Below the pieces are notes generated by a model, which saw only the letters and a list, made by a program, of their open reading frames with translations, was not told where the DNA came from and did no database searches. Below are positions 26,868-36,832 of a stretch of 64,000 bases of DNA, in pieces. Location of the stretch: the NCBI RefSeq assembly GCF_017308075.1, contig NZ_JAFKFX010000040.1, forward strand, positions 62,001-126,000. The letters run 5' to 3'. Source of the DNA: Allobosea sp. (GTDB lineage Bacteria; Pseudomonadota; Alphaproteobacteria; Rhizobiales; Beijerinckiaceae). The position numbers and the translations under genes are program-made. Position 1 is the first letter of the stretch. The number at the start of each line of letters is the position of its first letter.

Positions 26868-27218
26868 TTAGAGCGCGAAGGACGTGCCGCAACCGCAGGA
26901 GGCGGTGGCGTTCGGATTGGTGATCTTGAACGACTGGCCGACGAGGTCGTCGACGAAATCGATCGTGCAGCCTTCCAGCAGGTCGACCGAGGTCTCGTCG
27001 ATGAGCACGGTCGCGCCGCTGCGCTCGATCACGATGTCGCCCGGCGCCTTCTCCTGGTCGATGTCGAAGACATATTGGAAACCCGAGCAGCCGCCGCCGG
27101 CGACGCTGACACGCAGCATCGAGCCCGGCGGCTCCTTGGCCATGACCGCGACAATGCGCCCCGCCGCCTTGTCGGTCAGCGAGATCGCGCGCGGATTGGC
27201 CTCGATTGCGGTCGTCAT
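26868..27218 (-). CDS. erpA: A-type iron-sulfur carrier, ErpA/IscA family
   Basis: 116 aa Fe-S cluster carrier for apo-protein maturation. The three conserved cysteines are C44 (GGGCSGFQY) and C108/C110 (SCGCGTSF). Start ATG opposite 27218 (MTTAIEANPRAI); the open frame extends upstream without similarity. Divergent from dgt, an arrangement often kept in this order at the head of the dgt-argS block. Confidence 0.93.
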   Translation of the reverse strand: MTTAIEANPRAISLTDKAAGRIVAVMAKEPPGSMLRVSVAGGGCSGFQYVFDIDQEKAPGDIVIERSGATVLIDETSVDLLEGCTIDFVDDLVGQSFKITNPNATASCGCGTSFAL

Positions 27219-27333
27219 GCGCAGAACATCCTTGCTCCTGCCTCGCCCGCAAAGGTAATGGCCAGCCTGCGCCCGTTCAAGCCGCCTCCACCGGTGGGCA
27301 GCCAAGCAGCGAGCGAACATCGAGCGAGCGAAC

Positions 27334-28572
27334 ATGGCGCCAGCACAAGATCCGCTTCATCCGCCGCGCGAGCCGGGCGATCGCTGGCGCGCCGTCTATG
27401 CCTGCCGGACCGCCACGAGCCGTGGCCGGCTGGTCGAGGAGCCGGGTTCAGCGACGCGTAACCCCTTCCAGCGCGACCGTGACCGCATCATCCATTCCAC
27501 CGCCTTCCGTCGGCTGAAGCACAAGACCCAGGTCTTCGTCTCGCATGAGGGCGATCATTTCCGCACCCGGCTGACCCATTCGATCGAGGTGGCTCAGATC
27601 GCCCGCGCGCTCGCCCGGGCGCTCGGCCTCGACGAGGACCTCGCCGAGGCGCTGGCGCTGGCGCACGACCTCGGCCACACGCCCTTCGGCCATACCGGCG
27701 AGGATGCGCTCGACGAATGCATGAAGGATTTCGGCGGCTTCGATCACAATGCCCAGACCCTGCGGATCGTGACGCGGCTGGAGCGGCGCTATGCCGGCTT
27801 CGACGGGCTGAACCTGACCTGGGAGACGCTCGAGGGGCTGGTCAAGCACAACGGCCCGCTGGTCGAAGCCGATGGCCGGCCGGTGCCGCGCTATGCCGCG
27901 ACGGGCATCCCGGCGGCGATCGTCGAATACCAGGCCAAGCAGGATCTCTGGCTCGCCACGCACGCCTCGGCCGAGGCGCAGGCGGCGGCGCTCGCCGACG
28001 ACATCGCCTACAACGCCCATGACATCGATGACGGGCTGCGCGCCGGCATGTTCGAGCTCGCGGAACTGCGCGCGGTGCCCTTCCTCGCCGGATTGCTCGA
28101 CGAGATCGAGAGGCTGCATCCAGGGCTCGAAAAGCCGCGCGCCACCAACGAGCTGGTGCGCCGTGTCATCACCCGCTTCGTCGAGGACGTGATCGGCCAT
28201 TCCGAGGCTCTGATCGCGGCGCTCGCTCCGGCCGATGTCGATGCGATCCGCCGGGCCGGGGCGCCGGTCGTCGCCTTCTCCGAGCGGATCGCGGCGGCCG
28301 ACAAGGCGATCAAGGGCTTCCTCTATCCGAACATGTATCGCCACCCGCGCATCAAGGTGATCCGCCAGCAGGCGGCCGATGTGGTGCGCGACCTGTTCGA
28401 CAGGTTCAACGCCACGCCGGAGGCGATGCCGGGCGAATGGTCGGCGGACTGCGCGACGCTCGACGAGGCCCGCCGGGCCCGCCGGATCGCCGACTATATC
28501 GCCGGGATGACCGACTCCTACGCGCTCGGCGAGCATCGCCGGCTGTTTGACGCCACTCCGTCGCTGCGATAG
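27334..28572 (+). CDS. dgt: Deoxyguanosinetriphosphate triphosphohydrolase-like protein
   Basis: 412 aa HD-domain dNTP triphosphohydrolase-like enzyme. Features: [20 protein letters not shown], metal-binding HD motif in [17 protein letters not shown] with upstream RLTHSIEV, and the later [15 protein letters not shown] aspartates. The length and sequence fit the alphaproteobacterial dGTPase-like subfamily 2. First gene of the dgt-argS-SPOR run; argS starts 58 bases after the stop. Confidence 0.94.
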   Translation: MAPAQDPLHPPREPGDRWRAVYACRTATSRGRLVEEPGSATRNPFQRDRDRIIHSTAFRRLKHKTQVFVSHEGDHFRTRLTHSIEVAQIARALARALGLDEDLAEALALAHDLGHTPFGHTGEDALDECMKDFGGFDHNAQTLRIVTRLERRYAGFDGLNLTWETLEGLVKHNGPLVEADGRPVPRYAATGIPAAIVEYQAKQDLWLATHASAEAQAAALADDIAYNAHDIDDGLRAGMFELAELRAVPFLAGLLDEIERLHPGLEKPRATNELVRRVITRFVEDVIGHSEALIAALAPADVDAIRRAGAPVVAFSERIAAADKAIKGFLYPNMYRHPRIKVIRQQAADVVRDLFDRFNATPEAMPGEWSADCATLDEARRARRIADYIAGMTDSYALGEHRRLFDATPSLR

Positions 28573-28630
28573 GGCCGGGCCGGTCAATCCTTCGAAATCC
28601 ATCAATCTCCGTCGAAAATCGCTGGTCGCC

Positions 28631-30397
28631 ATGAATATTTTCGAGACTTTCTCCGCGCGCCTCGCCGCCATCCTCTCCGGAATGGCGGAGGCCGGCCGCA
28701 TCCCCGCCGGGCTTTCGCTGGCGCGGGTCGTGGTCGAGCCGACGAAGGATCCGGCCCATGGCGATCTTGCGATCAACGCAGCCATGGTGCTCGCCAAGGA
28801 GGCCGGCATGGCGCCGCGCGCGCTCGCCGAGCTGATCGTCGCCGAACTCGCCAAGGACGCGGATGTCCTCAAGGCCGAGATCGCCGGGCCGGGCTTCATC
28901 AACATTACGCTGCAGCCCGCCGTGTTCACCGCGGTTCTGAAATCGGCGGTGCTCGCCGGAACCGAGCATGGTCGCGGCCGGCCGAAGCCTGAGCCGAAGA
29001 TCAACGTCGAATATGTCTCGGCGAATCCGACCGGGCCGATGCATGTCGGCCATGGCCGCGGCGCGGTCTTCGGCGATGCCTTGTCGGCATTGCTCGCTTT
29101 CGCCGGTCACGATATCACTCGCGAATACTACATCAACGACGCCGGCGCGCAGGTCGACGTTCTCGCCCGCTCGGCCTTCCTGCGTTATCGCGAGGCGCTG
29201 GGCGAGGAGATCGGTGCGATCCCCGAAGGGCTCTATCCCGGCGATTATCTCGTCGCGGTCGGCGAGGCGCTGGCGCGCGAGCACGGGCCGGCGCTGCTCG
29301 GCAAGGCCGAATGGGACTGGCTGCCGACCGTGCGCCAGGCGGCCATCGACGGCATGATGGCGATGATCCGCGACGATCTCGCCGCGCTCGGCGTCGTTCA
29401 CGAGGTCTTCTTCTCGGAGCGCTCGCTGCAGGGCCGGGACGGCAATGCCGATGCCGTGCACCAGACGATCGAGGACCTGCGGGCCCGAGACCTGATCTAT
29501 GAGGGCCGCCTGCCGCCGCCGAAAGGCCAGAAGGACGAGGACTGGGAGGATCGCGAGCAGACCCTGTTCCGCGCCACCAAATTCGGCGACGATGTCGACC
29601 GGCCGCTGCTGAAGTCGGATGGCAGCTACACCTATTTCGCCAACGACATCGCCTATCACCGCTCGAAGTTCACGCGCGGCTTCGCCGAGATGATCGACGT
29701 CTGGGGCGCCGACCATGGCGGCTATGTCAAGCGCATGCAGGCGGCGGTGAAGGCGGTGACGAGCGGGGAGGGCGCGCTCGACGTCAAGCTCTGCCAGCTC
29801 GTGCGGCTGCTGCGCAATGGCGAGCAGGTCCGGATGTCGAAGCGCTCCGGCGACTTCGTCACCCTGCGCGAGGTCATCGACGAGGTCGGCCGCGACGCGG
29901 TGCGCTTCATGATGATCTTCCGCAAGAACGACGCGACGCTCGACTTCGACCTCGCCAAGGTCGTCGAGCAGTCGAAGGACAATCCGGTCTTCTACGTCCA
30001 GTATGCCCATGCGCGCTGCGCCTCGATCTTCCGTCAGGCGAAGGAAGCCTTCCCGGACCTCGATCTCTCGCCGCAGGCGCTGGCGCAGGCCGATCTCGGG
30101 CTGCTCACCGACGAGTCGGAGATCGGCATCGTCAAGATGATCGCCGCCTATCCGAGGATGATCGATGCCGCGGCTTCGTCACACGAGCCTCATCGTGTCG
30201 CCTTTTTCGTCCACGAACTGGCGAGCGCCTTCCACTCGCTCTGGAACAAGGGCAAAGACTCGGCGCAATTACGGTTCGTTAATCAAACTGATCGAAAGTC
30301 GACCGCAGCAAGATTGGCGTTCGTGCATGCGGTGCGCAGCGTCCTTGCTTCCGGTCTGGCGGTCGTCGGTGTGGCGGCGCCGGAAGAGATGCGCTGA
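28631..30397 (+). CDS. argS: Arginyl-tRNA synthetase
   Basis: 588 aa class I aminoacyl-tRNA synthetase that charges tRNA-Arg. The HIGH-type motif is HVGH in [14 protein letters not shown] and the KMSKS-equivalent is [13 protein letters not shown]-terminal Add-1 domain and C-terminal DALR anticodon-binding domain ([16 protein letters not shown], then [15 protein letters not shown]) are complete. Start ATG at 28631 ([13 protein letters not shown]). Conserved order dgt-argS-SPOR. Confidence 0.97.
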   Translation: MNIFETFSARLAAILSGMAEAGRIPAGLSLARVVVEPTKDPAHGDLAINAAMVLAKEAGMAPRALAELIVAELAKDADVLKAEIAGPGFINITLQPAVFTAVLKSAVLAGTEHGRGRPKPEPKINVEYVSANPTGPMHVGHGRGAVFGDALSALLAFAGHDITREYYINDAGAQVDVLARSAFLRYREALGEEIGAIPEGLYPGDYLVAVGEALAREHGPALLGKAEWDWLPTVRQAAIDGMMAMIRDDLAALGVVHEVFFSERSLQGRDGNADAVHQTIEDLRARDLIYEGRLPPPKGQKDEDWEDREQTLFRATKFGDDVDRPLLKSDGSYTYFANDIAYHRSKFTRGFAEMIDVWGADHGGYVKRMQAAVKAVTSGEGALDVKLCQLVRLLRNGEQVRMSKRSGDFVTLREVIDEVGRDAVRFMMIFRKNDATLDFDLAKVVEQSKDNPVFYVQYAHARCASIFRQAKEAFPDLDLSPQALAQADLGLLTDESEIGIVKMIAAYPRMIDAAASSHEPHRVAFFVHELASAFHSLWNKGKDSAQLRFVNQTDRKSTAARLAFVHAVRSVLASGLAVVGVAAPEEMR

Positions 30398-30572
30398 CGG
30401 GTCTGTCCCCGTCGCCTCGGGCGCCCTGCGGATCAGAAGATCCGGCCAGCGTCTGCCGGGATCGATGCGGGAGCGGGATTGGTTGGGCGTGCCGGAAGGC
30501 AGGCTGGCCGGGCTTTCGTCAGATTGACCGCGCGCTGCCGCCGTTCTTTGATGGCGCTGGCAGCGCGCTGGA

Positions 30573-32189
30573 ATGGATCACGTCATGAGCGAGCCAGCTA
30601 GAAACCGTTTCGCCCTCGATCTGGATGACCTCGAGCGCCAGCTCCGCGGCGCGGCCCAGCCGCAGAAGCCGGGCTCGGCGAACGATCCGCTGATGGAGTT
30701 GACCAGGCTCGTCGGCCAGGACGATCCGCTCAAGGAATTGTTCAGCGGCCGCCCGGCTGCGCCTGTTGCCGCGCCAGTCGCGGCTCCGGCGGCAGCTCCC
30801 GTCCGGCCAGTGGCCGAGGCTCCGGCGCATTGGCCGGCGACGGCCCGCGTCGAGCCTTCTTTCCACCCGGCACCCGCAAGCCAGGCTCCGGCCGAGGCCG
30901 CGCAGCCTCCGGCCGAGTTGATGGGCGCCCTGGACGAGTTCGAGGCTCTGCTGCGCCGGACTGAGCCTGGAAGGGCTCCCGCGGCCCCGATGGTGCCCGT
31001 GCAGGCGCAGTTTCATGAGCAGGCGCACCGCCAGGAAACCGCGTATCCTGAAGCCGGCTATGCCGAGTATGACCAGCCGGCCGCCTCGCAGCATGGCTAT
31101 GTGCCGCAGGTGGAGGCCGGCGCGCACGCCTATGTGCCTGAGGAGCCCCGCGATCTCGACGAGGCGGTGCAGCAGGGCTACCCGGTCGGTTACGACCGGG
31201 CGTTGCCCGAGGATTATGCCCAGCCGCAGCAGGCCGAGGAGGATGCGCGCCAATATGCCCAGCCGCGTTCGCGCAAGGGGTTGTGGGCGGCTGCTGCCGT
31301 GATCGCCGTCACCGTTGCCGGCGTCGGCCTCGCCATGACCTTCCGCGGCTCGCGCCCGACGGTCGGAGCCGATGGCCAGCCGCCGGTGATCAGCGCCGAC
31401 GCCGCGCCGACGAAGGTCGCTCCGGTCAATCCCGGCGGCGCCGAGATTCCCAATCAGAACAAGCAGATCTATGAGCGCTCCGGCGAGACCCCCGCGGCCG
31501 AGACCAAGGTGGTCAGCCGCGAGGAGCAGCCGGTCGATGTCCAGCAGGCGGCGCGCTCCATGCCTTCTCGCCCGGGTTCGTCCGACACGACCAGCGCGGC
31601 GCTCGCTTCCGGCGAGCCGGGGCTGATCGCGGTTCCGCCCGTGCCGGGCCTGGGCGAGCCGCGCAAGGTCCGCACCGTCGCGATCCGCCCGGATGGCACC
31701 CCGGTTCCGCCGGCGGGCAATGGCGCGGCAGCCCCCGCGCCGCAGCCGATGGTGACGGGCTCCGCGCCTGTCAGCCGTGCGGCGGCGACGCCGACGGTCG
31801 ATGCCGCCAAGGTGCAGGATCGTGCCGCCGCGCCGACGACGTCGCCGGCGGCCGTCACGCCGCCGCCGCGGACCCGCACGGCTGCGCTCGATCCGGTTGC
31901 GCCGACCAGCGCCGCGCCGGCCGCGCCTCGCGCCGACGCCAATGGCGGATTCGCCGTGCAGCTGGCGGCGCCGGGCAGCGAGGCCGAGGCGCGCGCGACT
32001 TTCGCGGCTCTGCAGCGCAAATACCCGACCCAGCTCAGCGGCCAGAGCCCGATCGTGCGCAAGACCGAACTCGCCGGAGGCAAGACCGTCTATCGCCTGC
32101 GCGTCGGTCCCTATTCGCGCGAGGATGCCGCGACGATGTGCACCGCGCTCCAGGCCGCCGGCGGGCAGTGCTTCATCGCCAAGAACTGA
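30573..32189 (+). CDS. SPOR-domain membrane protein
   Basis: 538 aa with a long low-complexity cytoplasmic N-terminus rich in Ala, Pro, Glu and Gln, one membrane segment (LWAAAAVIAVTVAGVGLAMTF near residues 235-256), a Pro/Ala-rich periplasmic linker and a C-terminal SPOR domain (about 458-538: GGFAVQLAAPGSEAEARATF ... YRLRVGPYSREDA). SPOR domains bind glycan strands lacking stem peptides at the division septum, so a role in division is likely. Start ATG at 30573 (MDHVMSEPA); the internal ATG 12 bases on is possible. Followed by a terminator. Confidence 0.88.
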   Translation: MDHVMSEPARNRFALDLDDLERQLRGAAQPQKPGSANDPLMELTRLVGQDDPLKELFSGRPAAPVAAPVAAPAAAPVRPVAEAPAHWPATARVEPSFHPAPASQAPAEAAQPPAELMGALDEFEALLRRTEPGRAPAAPMVPVQAQFHEQAHRQETAYPEAGYAEYDQPAASQHGYVPQVEAGAHAYVPEEPRDLDEAVQQGYPVGYDRALPEDYAQPQQAEEDARQYAQPRSRKGLWAAAAVIAVTVAGVGLAMTFRGSRPTVGADGQPPVISADAAPTKVAPVNPGGAEIPNQNKQIYERSGETPAAETKVVSREEQPVDVQQAARSMPSRPGSSDTTSAALASGEPGLIAVPPVPGLGEPRKVRTVAIRPDGTPVPPAGNGAAAPAPQPMVTGSAPVSRAAATPTVDAAKVQDRAAAPTTSPAAVTPPPRTRTAALDPVAPTSAAPAAPRADANGGFAVQLAAPGSEAEARATFAALQRKYPTQLSGQSPIVRKTELAGGKTVYRLRVGPYSREDAATMCTALQAAGGQCFIAKN

Positions 32190-32232
32190 GCCCGCCATAG
32201 CGGATCTGGCGGCATCGCCGTCATTTTATCAG

Positions 32233-32264
32233 CGCCGGCCGCGACATTCGCGGCCGGCGTTTCC
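32233..32264 (+). terminator. Terminator after SPOR gene
   Basis: Perfect 11-base stem CGCCGGCCGCG/CGCGGCCGGCG with loop ACATT, followed by TTTCCATTT. It closes the dgt-argS-SPOR unit just before the accessory insertion. Confidence 0.7.
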
Positions 32265-32375
32265 ATTTGCCGCCATGCATGACGGGCCAGGGCGAGGGGC
32301 CCCGGCGTGCTTGCCTCCGGCGTTCGCCGCGGGGCAGGCTGGGGCCTCGTCCTTCCAGCTCCGCGGTCTTCCGTC

Positions 32376-33313
32376 ATGTCTCTCGATCCGATCTCCCGGC
32401 CCGCCGATGATGCCGTCTTCCTCGGCGGCGAGGCCGTTCATTACGATGCGGTCTCGCCCGGCTCTGTCGCGGTGATCGGCATCCCCGGGGCGACGCCCTA
32501 CCGATCCGGCTCGCCTCACAGCGCCGCGGCACCGGGCGCGATTCGGGCCGCGAGCGCGCCCCAGGCGGTGCGGCGCGGGCACTATGATTTCGATCTGGGC
32601 GGCCCGCTGCTCCGGGAGCGGGACAGGCTGGTCGATTGCGGCGACATCGCTTTCGACCCGGCCGATCTCGCCGGGAACCGGCGCGGATCGAGGCCGTCTA
32701 TACGAGCCTGCTGGCACGAGGGACTGCACCCCTGCTGCTGGGCGGCGACGACAGTGTGCAGATTCCCGCGCTGCGCGCCTTCGCCGCCCGCGGCGAGATC
32801 AGCGTCCTGCAGGTCGATGCGCATATCGACTGGCGCGAGGAGGTCGAGGGCGAGCGCTTCGGGCTGTCGAGCACGATGCGGCGGGCCTCCGAGCTTTCCG
32901 GCGTCAAGGCGATCGTCCAGGTCGGTGCGCATGGCATCGGCAGCGCCCGCGAGGCCGAGGTTGCCGATGCGCGGGCCGCCGGGGCGCAATTGATCGACAT
33001 GCGCACGCTCAGGGCCAGGGGCATCGCTCACGCCGTGCAATGCGTGCCTGCCGATCGTCCGGTCGTGGTCTGCTTCGATGTCGACGGCTTCGATCCCTCG
33101 GTGGTGCCGGGCGTGCTCGGCAGGGCGCCTGGCGGGCTCGGATTCGGCGATGTCGTCGACCTGCTGAACGGCGTCGCCGAGCGCGCGCCGATCATCGGCT
33201 TCAACATCGTCGAGTTCGTGCCGCAGCAGGATGTCGGCGGGCTCGGCACGCGCGCGGTCTGCCGCCTCGCCATGCTGGCGGCAGGGCTGCTCGCAAGGAG
33301 CGTCGAGCGCTGA
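32376..33313 (+). pseudogene. Agmatinase/arginase-family ureohydrolase, frameshifted
   Basis: Reading runs from ATG 32376 (MSLDPISRPADDAVFLGGEA) through GDIAFDPADLAGN, then the family sequence continues only in another frame (RIEAVYTSLLARG...). The break is at about 32678, where adding one C to AACCGG restores a continuous 312-aa protein. Motifs: LLGGDDSVQIPALR (canonical GGDHS here has Asp instead of the manganese-ligand His), VDAHIDWREE and CFDVDGFDPSVVPG. It is either a recent pseudogene or a one-base sequencing error. The GGDDS form occurs in some uncharacterised ureohydrolases, so the substrate may not be agmatine. Confidence 0.8.
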
Positions 33314-33668
33314 ACCCGAATCGATTCAGCTGGTTGGATGGCATCCTTCACGATCGGGTATCGGAGCCCGTAGCCGTCTCCGTCGGTCGCCGGCGGCCAT
33401 GCATGCCGGCGCTTGCGCACCGCTTCGGCCATTCGGCAGATCGCTTGAAAGCCGTGTGCGTTCTGCCATCCGGCGAGCGCTTTCTCGAAATTTTCTCGTG
33501 GATCGTGCGGTTTCAGGCGCAACCGATCCCGCTTTCCGCTCCGTCTACGGCGCATGCGGCCCTTCCGGCCGTGCCGTTTTGCCGCTAGGGCGGTAGCGGT
33601 AGCGTCGCGCTACCCTGACGAGCAGTGCCGCCCGAGAGGCGTGAAAGCTCGCAAGCAAGAGGAAAGCC
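33314..33668. other. Intergenic region upstream of TRAP binding-protein gene
   Basis: 355 bases with several short overlapping frames in both directions but none with family character, ribosome-binding site or consistent codon use. No repeat element of families A-G. AGAGGAAA just before 33669 is the ribosome-binding site of the next gene. Confidence 0.5.
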
Positions 33669-34763
33669 ATGGACCGCCGCAAATTCATCAAGTCGGCTGG
33701 CGCGGGTGCCGCCGCCAGCGCCGCCATCGCCGCTCCGGCAGTGGCCCAGTCGATGCCGAAGGTCAGCTGGCGTCTGACCTCGAGCTATCCGAAGAGCCTC
33801 GACACGCTGTTCGGCATCTCGACCCAGGTCGCCAAGCGCGTCGCCGAGGCGACCGATGGCCAGTTCCAGATCCAGACCTTCGCCGCCGGCGAGATCGTGC
33901 CGGCGCTCCAGGCGCTCGACGCGGTGCAGAACGGCACGGTCGAATGCAGCCACACCCTGGCGAGCTTCTATATCGGCAAGGACACCGCCTTCGCCTTCGA
34001 GACCTCGCTGCCTTTCGGCATGAACACCCGCCAGCAGAACGCCTGGCTCTATGCCGGCGGCGGGCTCGAGCTTTGCCGCGACTTCATGAAGAAGTTCAAC
34101 ATCCACACCATCCCCTCCGGCAATACCGGGGCGCAGATGGGCGGCTGGTTCCGCAAGGAGATCAAATCGGTCGCCGATCTCCAGGGCCTGAAGTTCCGCA
34201 TCGCCGGCCTCGGCGGCCGGATCATGTCGAAGCTCGGCGTGGTGCCGCAGACCCTCGGCGGCGGCGACATCTATCCGGCGCTGGAGCGTGGCACGCTCGA
34301 TGCGGCCGAGTTCTCCGGTCCCTATGACGACGAGAAGCTCGGCTTCCAGAAGGTGGCGAAGTACTATTACTACCCGGGCTTCTGGGAAGGCTGCGCCAAT
34401 GTCAGCTTCATCGCCAACATGGACAAGTGGAACGCGCTGCCGGCGCATTACCGCGCGATCGTCGAGGCCGCCTGTGCCGAGGCCAATGCGCTGTGCATGG
34501 CCAAGTACGACCATGGCAACCCGGATGCGCTGATCCGCCTGGTCGGCACCGGCGCCGAGCTGCGCCCGTTCCCGCAGGACGTGATGCAGGCGGCCTTCAA
34601 GGAGGCTTTCGCGCTCTACGCCGAGCTTGCCGCCAGCAACCCGAACTTCAAGACGTTCTGGGATTCCTTCCTGCCCTACTGGAAGAAGGAACAGCTCTGG
34701 TTCCGCGTCGCCGAACTGCCCTTCGACGCCTTCAACGCCCAGGCGGCGGCGCAGCTGCGCTGA
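33669..34763 (+). CDS. TRAP transporter substrate-binding protein, DctP/TakP type
   Basis: 364 aa periplasmic binding protein. The N-terminus MDRRKFIKSAGAGAAASAAI is a Tat signal. The body matches the TakP-like subfamily that binds 2-keto acids: SFYIGKDTAFAFETSLPFG, MGGWFRKEIKSV, FRIAGLGGRIMSKLG, EFSGPYDDEKLGF. The R in KFRIAG is the carboxylate-binding arginine. No TRAP membrane genes (DctQ/DctM) are nearby, so it relies on components elsewhere. It sits in an accessory insertion between the SPOR gene and nagZ. Confidence 0.9.
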   Translation: MDRRKFIKSAGAGAAASAAIAAPAVAQSMPKVSWRLTSSYPKSLDTLFGISTQVAKRVAEATDGQFQIQTFAAGEIVPALQALDAVQNGTVECSHTLASFYIGKDTAFAFETSLPFGMNTRQQNAWLYAGGGLELCRDFMKKFNIHTIPSGNTGAQMGGWFRKEIKSVADLQGLKFRIAGLGGRIMSKLGVVPQTLGGGDIYPALERGTLDAAEFSGPYDDEKLGFQKVAKYYYYPGFWEGCANVSFIANMDKWNALPAHYRAIVEAACAEANALCMAKYDHGNPDALIRLVGTGAELRPFPQDVMQAAFKEAFALYAELAASNPNFKTFWDSFLPYWKKEQLWFRVAELPFDAFNAQAAAQLR

Positions 34764-34780
34764 GCGGCGGACCCGATACA

Positions 34781-34815
34781 GTCATCCCGGCTGGGCGCGG
34801 CCCGGCCGGGATGAC
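34781..34815. repeat. Family C palindrome, short copy
   Basis: Perfect 11-base inverted arms GTCATCCCGGC/GCCGGGATGAC with a 13-base loop, 17 bases after the TRAP gene stop. It could serve as its terminator-like hairpin. Confidence 0.75.
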
Positions 34816-34932
34816 GAAGTGGTTCCCAACGAATGCCGCCCGCGTTCCGGGCGCGTTGATCCGGCTGTTCGGTCAATGGCTTGCGGCCGGATCCAGCCAA
34901 TCTGATTCAAGCCGGTCGCAGCTGGCGCCTGC

Positions 34933-35622
34933 TCAGTCGAGATAGCGTACCCGGCTGCTCGCCAGCAATTCGATGACGAAACCCGGGGCGTCGAGCCCGG
35001 CGGTAACCTCGGAGAGCAGCCCGCCCTCATTGGTCCGCACCACCTTCAGCCGCTCGACGATCTCGGCGGCGCGGCGATGCGGCACTACGACGACGCCGTC
35101 GGGGTCGCCGATCAGGATGTCGCCCGATTCGATCGCGATGCCGCCGCAGACGATGGGCAATCCGACCGTGCCGGGGCCCGAGCGGTGCACGGAGGAAGGC
35201 GTCGCGCCCTTTGAGAACACCGGCAGGCCGATGCGGCGCAGATCGGCGATGTCGCGTACGACGCCGTCGGTGACGAAGGCGGCGACCTCGCGGTTCTTCA
35301 TCATGCCGGCCAGGAGATCGCCGATGATGCCGGCCTGGGTGAAGCCGTGGGTCGCGGCGACGATCACGTCGCCTGGCTCGGCCAAAGCGACGGCCGCGCA
35401 GACCGCGAGATTGTCGCCGGGACCGCAATCGCAGGTGAGGGCGGTACCGATGAAGAATTCCGGCAGTCCGGGCGGCGCCTTGATCGCGAAATCCATCGCG
35501 CCGCCGGCATGCATGGCGTCGGATATCTGGGCCGTCGGGGCGCCCTTCAAGGCTGCGATCAGGCTGGCCTGCGGGCGCTCGAAGGTCTTGCGGATGGTCA
35601 GCAGCGGGGCTTCGTCGATCAT
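34933..35622 (-). CDS. RraA-like protein (HMG/CHA aldolase or oxaloacetate decarboxylase family)
   Basis: 229 aa from the ATG opposite 35622 (MIDEAPLLTIRK); a GTG at 35643 is an alternative. Family motifs: QISDAMHAGG, GDVIVAATHG, GDLLAGMMKNREVAAFVTDG with the catalytic VRDIADLRRIGLPVF, and GDILIGDPDGVVVVP. Members cleave 4-hydroxy-4-methyl-2-oxoglutarate or decarboxylate oxaloacetate with a divalent metal; some regulate RNase E. Next to a keto-acid-type TRAP binding protein, an aldolase/decarboxylase role is more likely. It is convergent with the TRAP gene and divergent from nagZ. Confidence 0.85.
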   Translation of the reverse strand: MIDEAPLLTIRKTFERPQASLIAALKGAPTAQISDAMHAGGAMDFAIKAPPGLPEFFIGTALTCDCGPGDNLAVCAAVALAEPGDVIVAATHGFTQAGIIGDLLAGMMKNREVAAFVTDGVVRDIADLRRIGLPVFSKGATPSSVHRSGPGTVGLPIVCGGIAIESGDILIGDPDGVVVVPHRRAAEIVERLKVVRTNEGGLLSEVTAGLDAPGFVIELLASSRVRYLD

Positions 35623-35750
35623 GGCTATGCGGTCTCGCGTCACGGGGCTGACGAAAGTCTAGGCCGGGAGGCGGCTGCCGCAAGCGCCAACCCACAATTC
35701 GACGACGTCACCCGCTTGACCGGCAGGGCCGGCATTCCTACGCCTGTCGC

Positions 35751-36764
35751 ATGACCTCGCGCGCCTTCATCGCCGGCTGCCTCGGCACGAGCCTCACTCA
35801 AGACGAGCGCGCCTTCTTCCGCGACGCCCGGCCCTGGGGCTTCATCCTGTTCAAACGCAACACCCAGGACCCGGCGCAGGTCGCGGCGCTGACCGCCTCG
35901 ATGCGCGAATGCGTCGGCTGGCAGGCGCCGATCCTGATCGACCAGGAGGGCGGGCGGGTACAGCGCATGGGGCCGCCGCACTGGCCGCCCTATCCGCCGG
36001 CGCTGGCCTTCCTCGCGATCAACGACCCCGTGCAGCAGCGCGAGATCGTCAGGCTCTCGGCGCGGCTGATGGCGCATGACCTCAAAAGCGTCGGCATCGA
36101 TGTCGACTGCCTGCCGGTACTCGACGTGCCGGTCGCCGGCAGCCATGACGTGATCGGCAACCGCGCCTATGCGCGCGATCCCGTGATGGTGGCCAAGCTC
36201 GGCCGGGCGGCGGCCGAGGGCCTGCTCGCCGGCGGCGTGCTGCCGGTGATCAAGCACATGCCCGGCCATGGCCGGGCGCAGGCCGACAGCCATCACGACC
36301 TGCCGGTGGTCGAGGCCAGCCTCGACGCGCTGCGCGCCCATGATTTTACGCCCTTCCGCCATCTCGCCGACATGCCGCTGGCGATGACGGCGCATGTCGT
36401 GTTCACCGCCCTCGACGCGCGCAAACCGGCGACGACCTCGCGGCGGATCGTCCGCGAGGTGATGCGCGGCGAGCTCGGCTTCGACGGGCTGATCATGACC
36501 GACGACATCTCGATGAAGGCGCTTTCCGGCAGCTTCGCCGAGAAGTCGAAGGCGGCGATCCGGGCCGGTGTCGACGTCGTGCTGCATTGCCATGGCATCA
36601 TGGACGAGATGGTCGCCGTCGCCGGGGCGGTGCCGGCGATGACCGGACAGCGGGCGCGGCGGGCGGCGATGGCGCTGGCGCGAATCCGCCATGAGCCGGA
36701 GCCGATCGACGTCGACGCGGCACGCGCCCAGCTCGCCAGCGCCCTTGCCTTGGGCGGAAGTTAG
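35751..36764 (+). CDS. nagZ: Beta-N-acetylhexosaminidase NagZ
   Basis: 337 aa cytoplasmic glycoside hydrolase family 3 enzyme that removes GlcNAc from anhydro-muropeptides during peptidoglycan recycling. Signature KHMPGHGRAQADSHHDLP with the catalytic His/Asp dyad, substrate motif LIDQEGGRVQRMG and nucleophile in LIMTDDISMKAL. Start ATG at 35751. The conserved order nagZ-scpA-scpB-tatABC resumes here after the accessory insertion. Confidence 0.96.
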   Translation: MTSRAFIAGCLGTSLTQDERAFFRDARPWGFILFKRNTQDPAQVAALTASMRECVGWQAPILIDQEGGRVQRMGPPHWPPYPPALAFLAINDPVQQREIVRLSARLMAHDLKSVGIDVDCLPVLDVPVAGSHDVIGNRAYARDPVMVAKLGRAAAEGLLAGGVLPVIKHMPGHGRAQADSHHDLPVVEASLDALRAHDFTPFRHLADMPLAMTAHVVFTALDARKPATTSRRIVREVMRGELGFDGLIMTDDISMKALSGSFAEKSKAAIRAGVDVVLHCHGIMDEMVAVAGAVPAMTGQRARRAAMALARIRHEPEPIDVDAARAQLASALALGGS

Positions 36765-36832
36765 GCCGAACCTGTCCCACGGGGCTGTGGCGCGGCGATA
36801 GGCCGTTCGCCGGATATGGGGATGGGCCACCG

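Noticed and set aside
33028-33596. Overlapping ORFs (175 aa minus, 121 aa plus) across the ureohydrolase end and the following gap
   Set aside because: They are out of frame with or antisense to the ureohydrolase, lack ribosome-binding sites and show no recognisable features.
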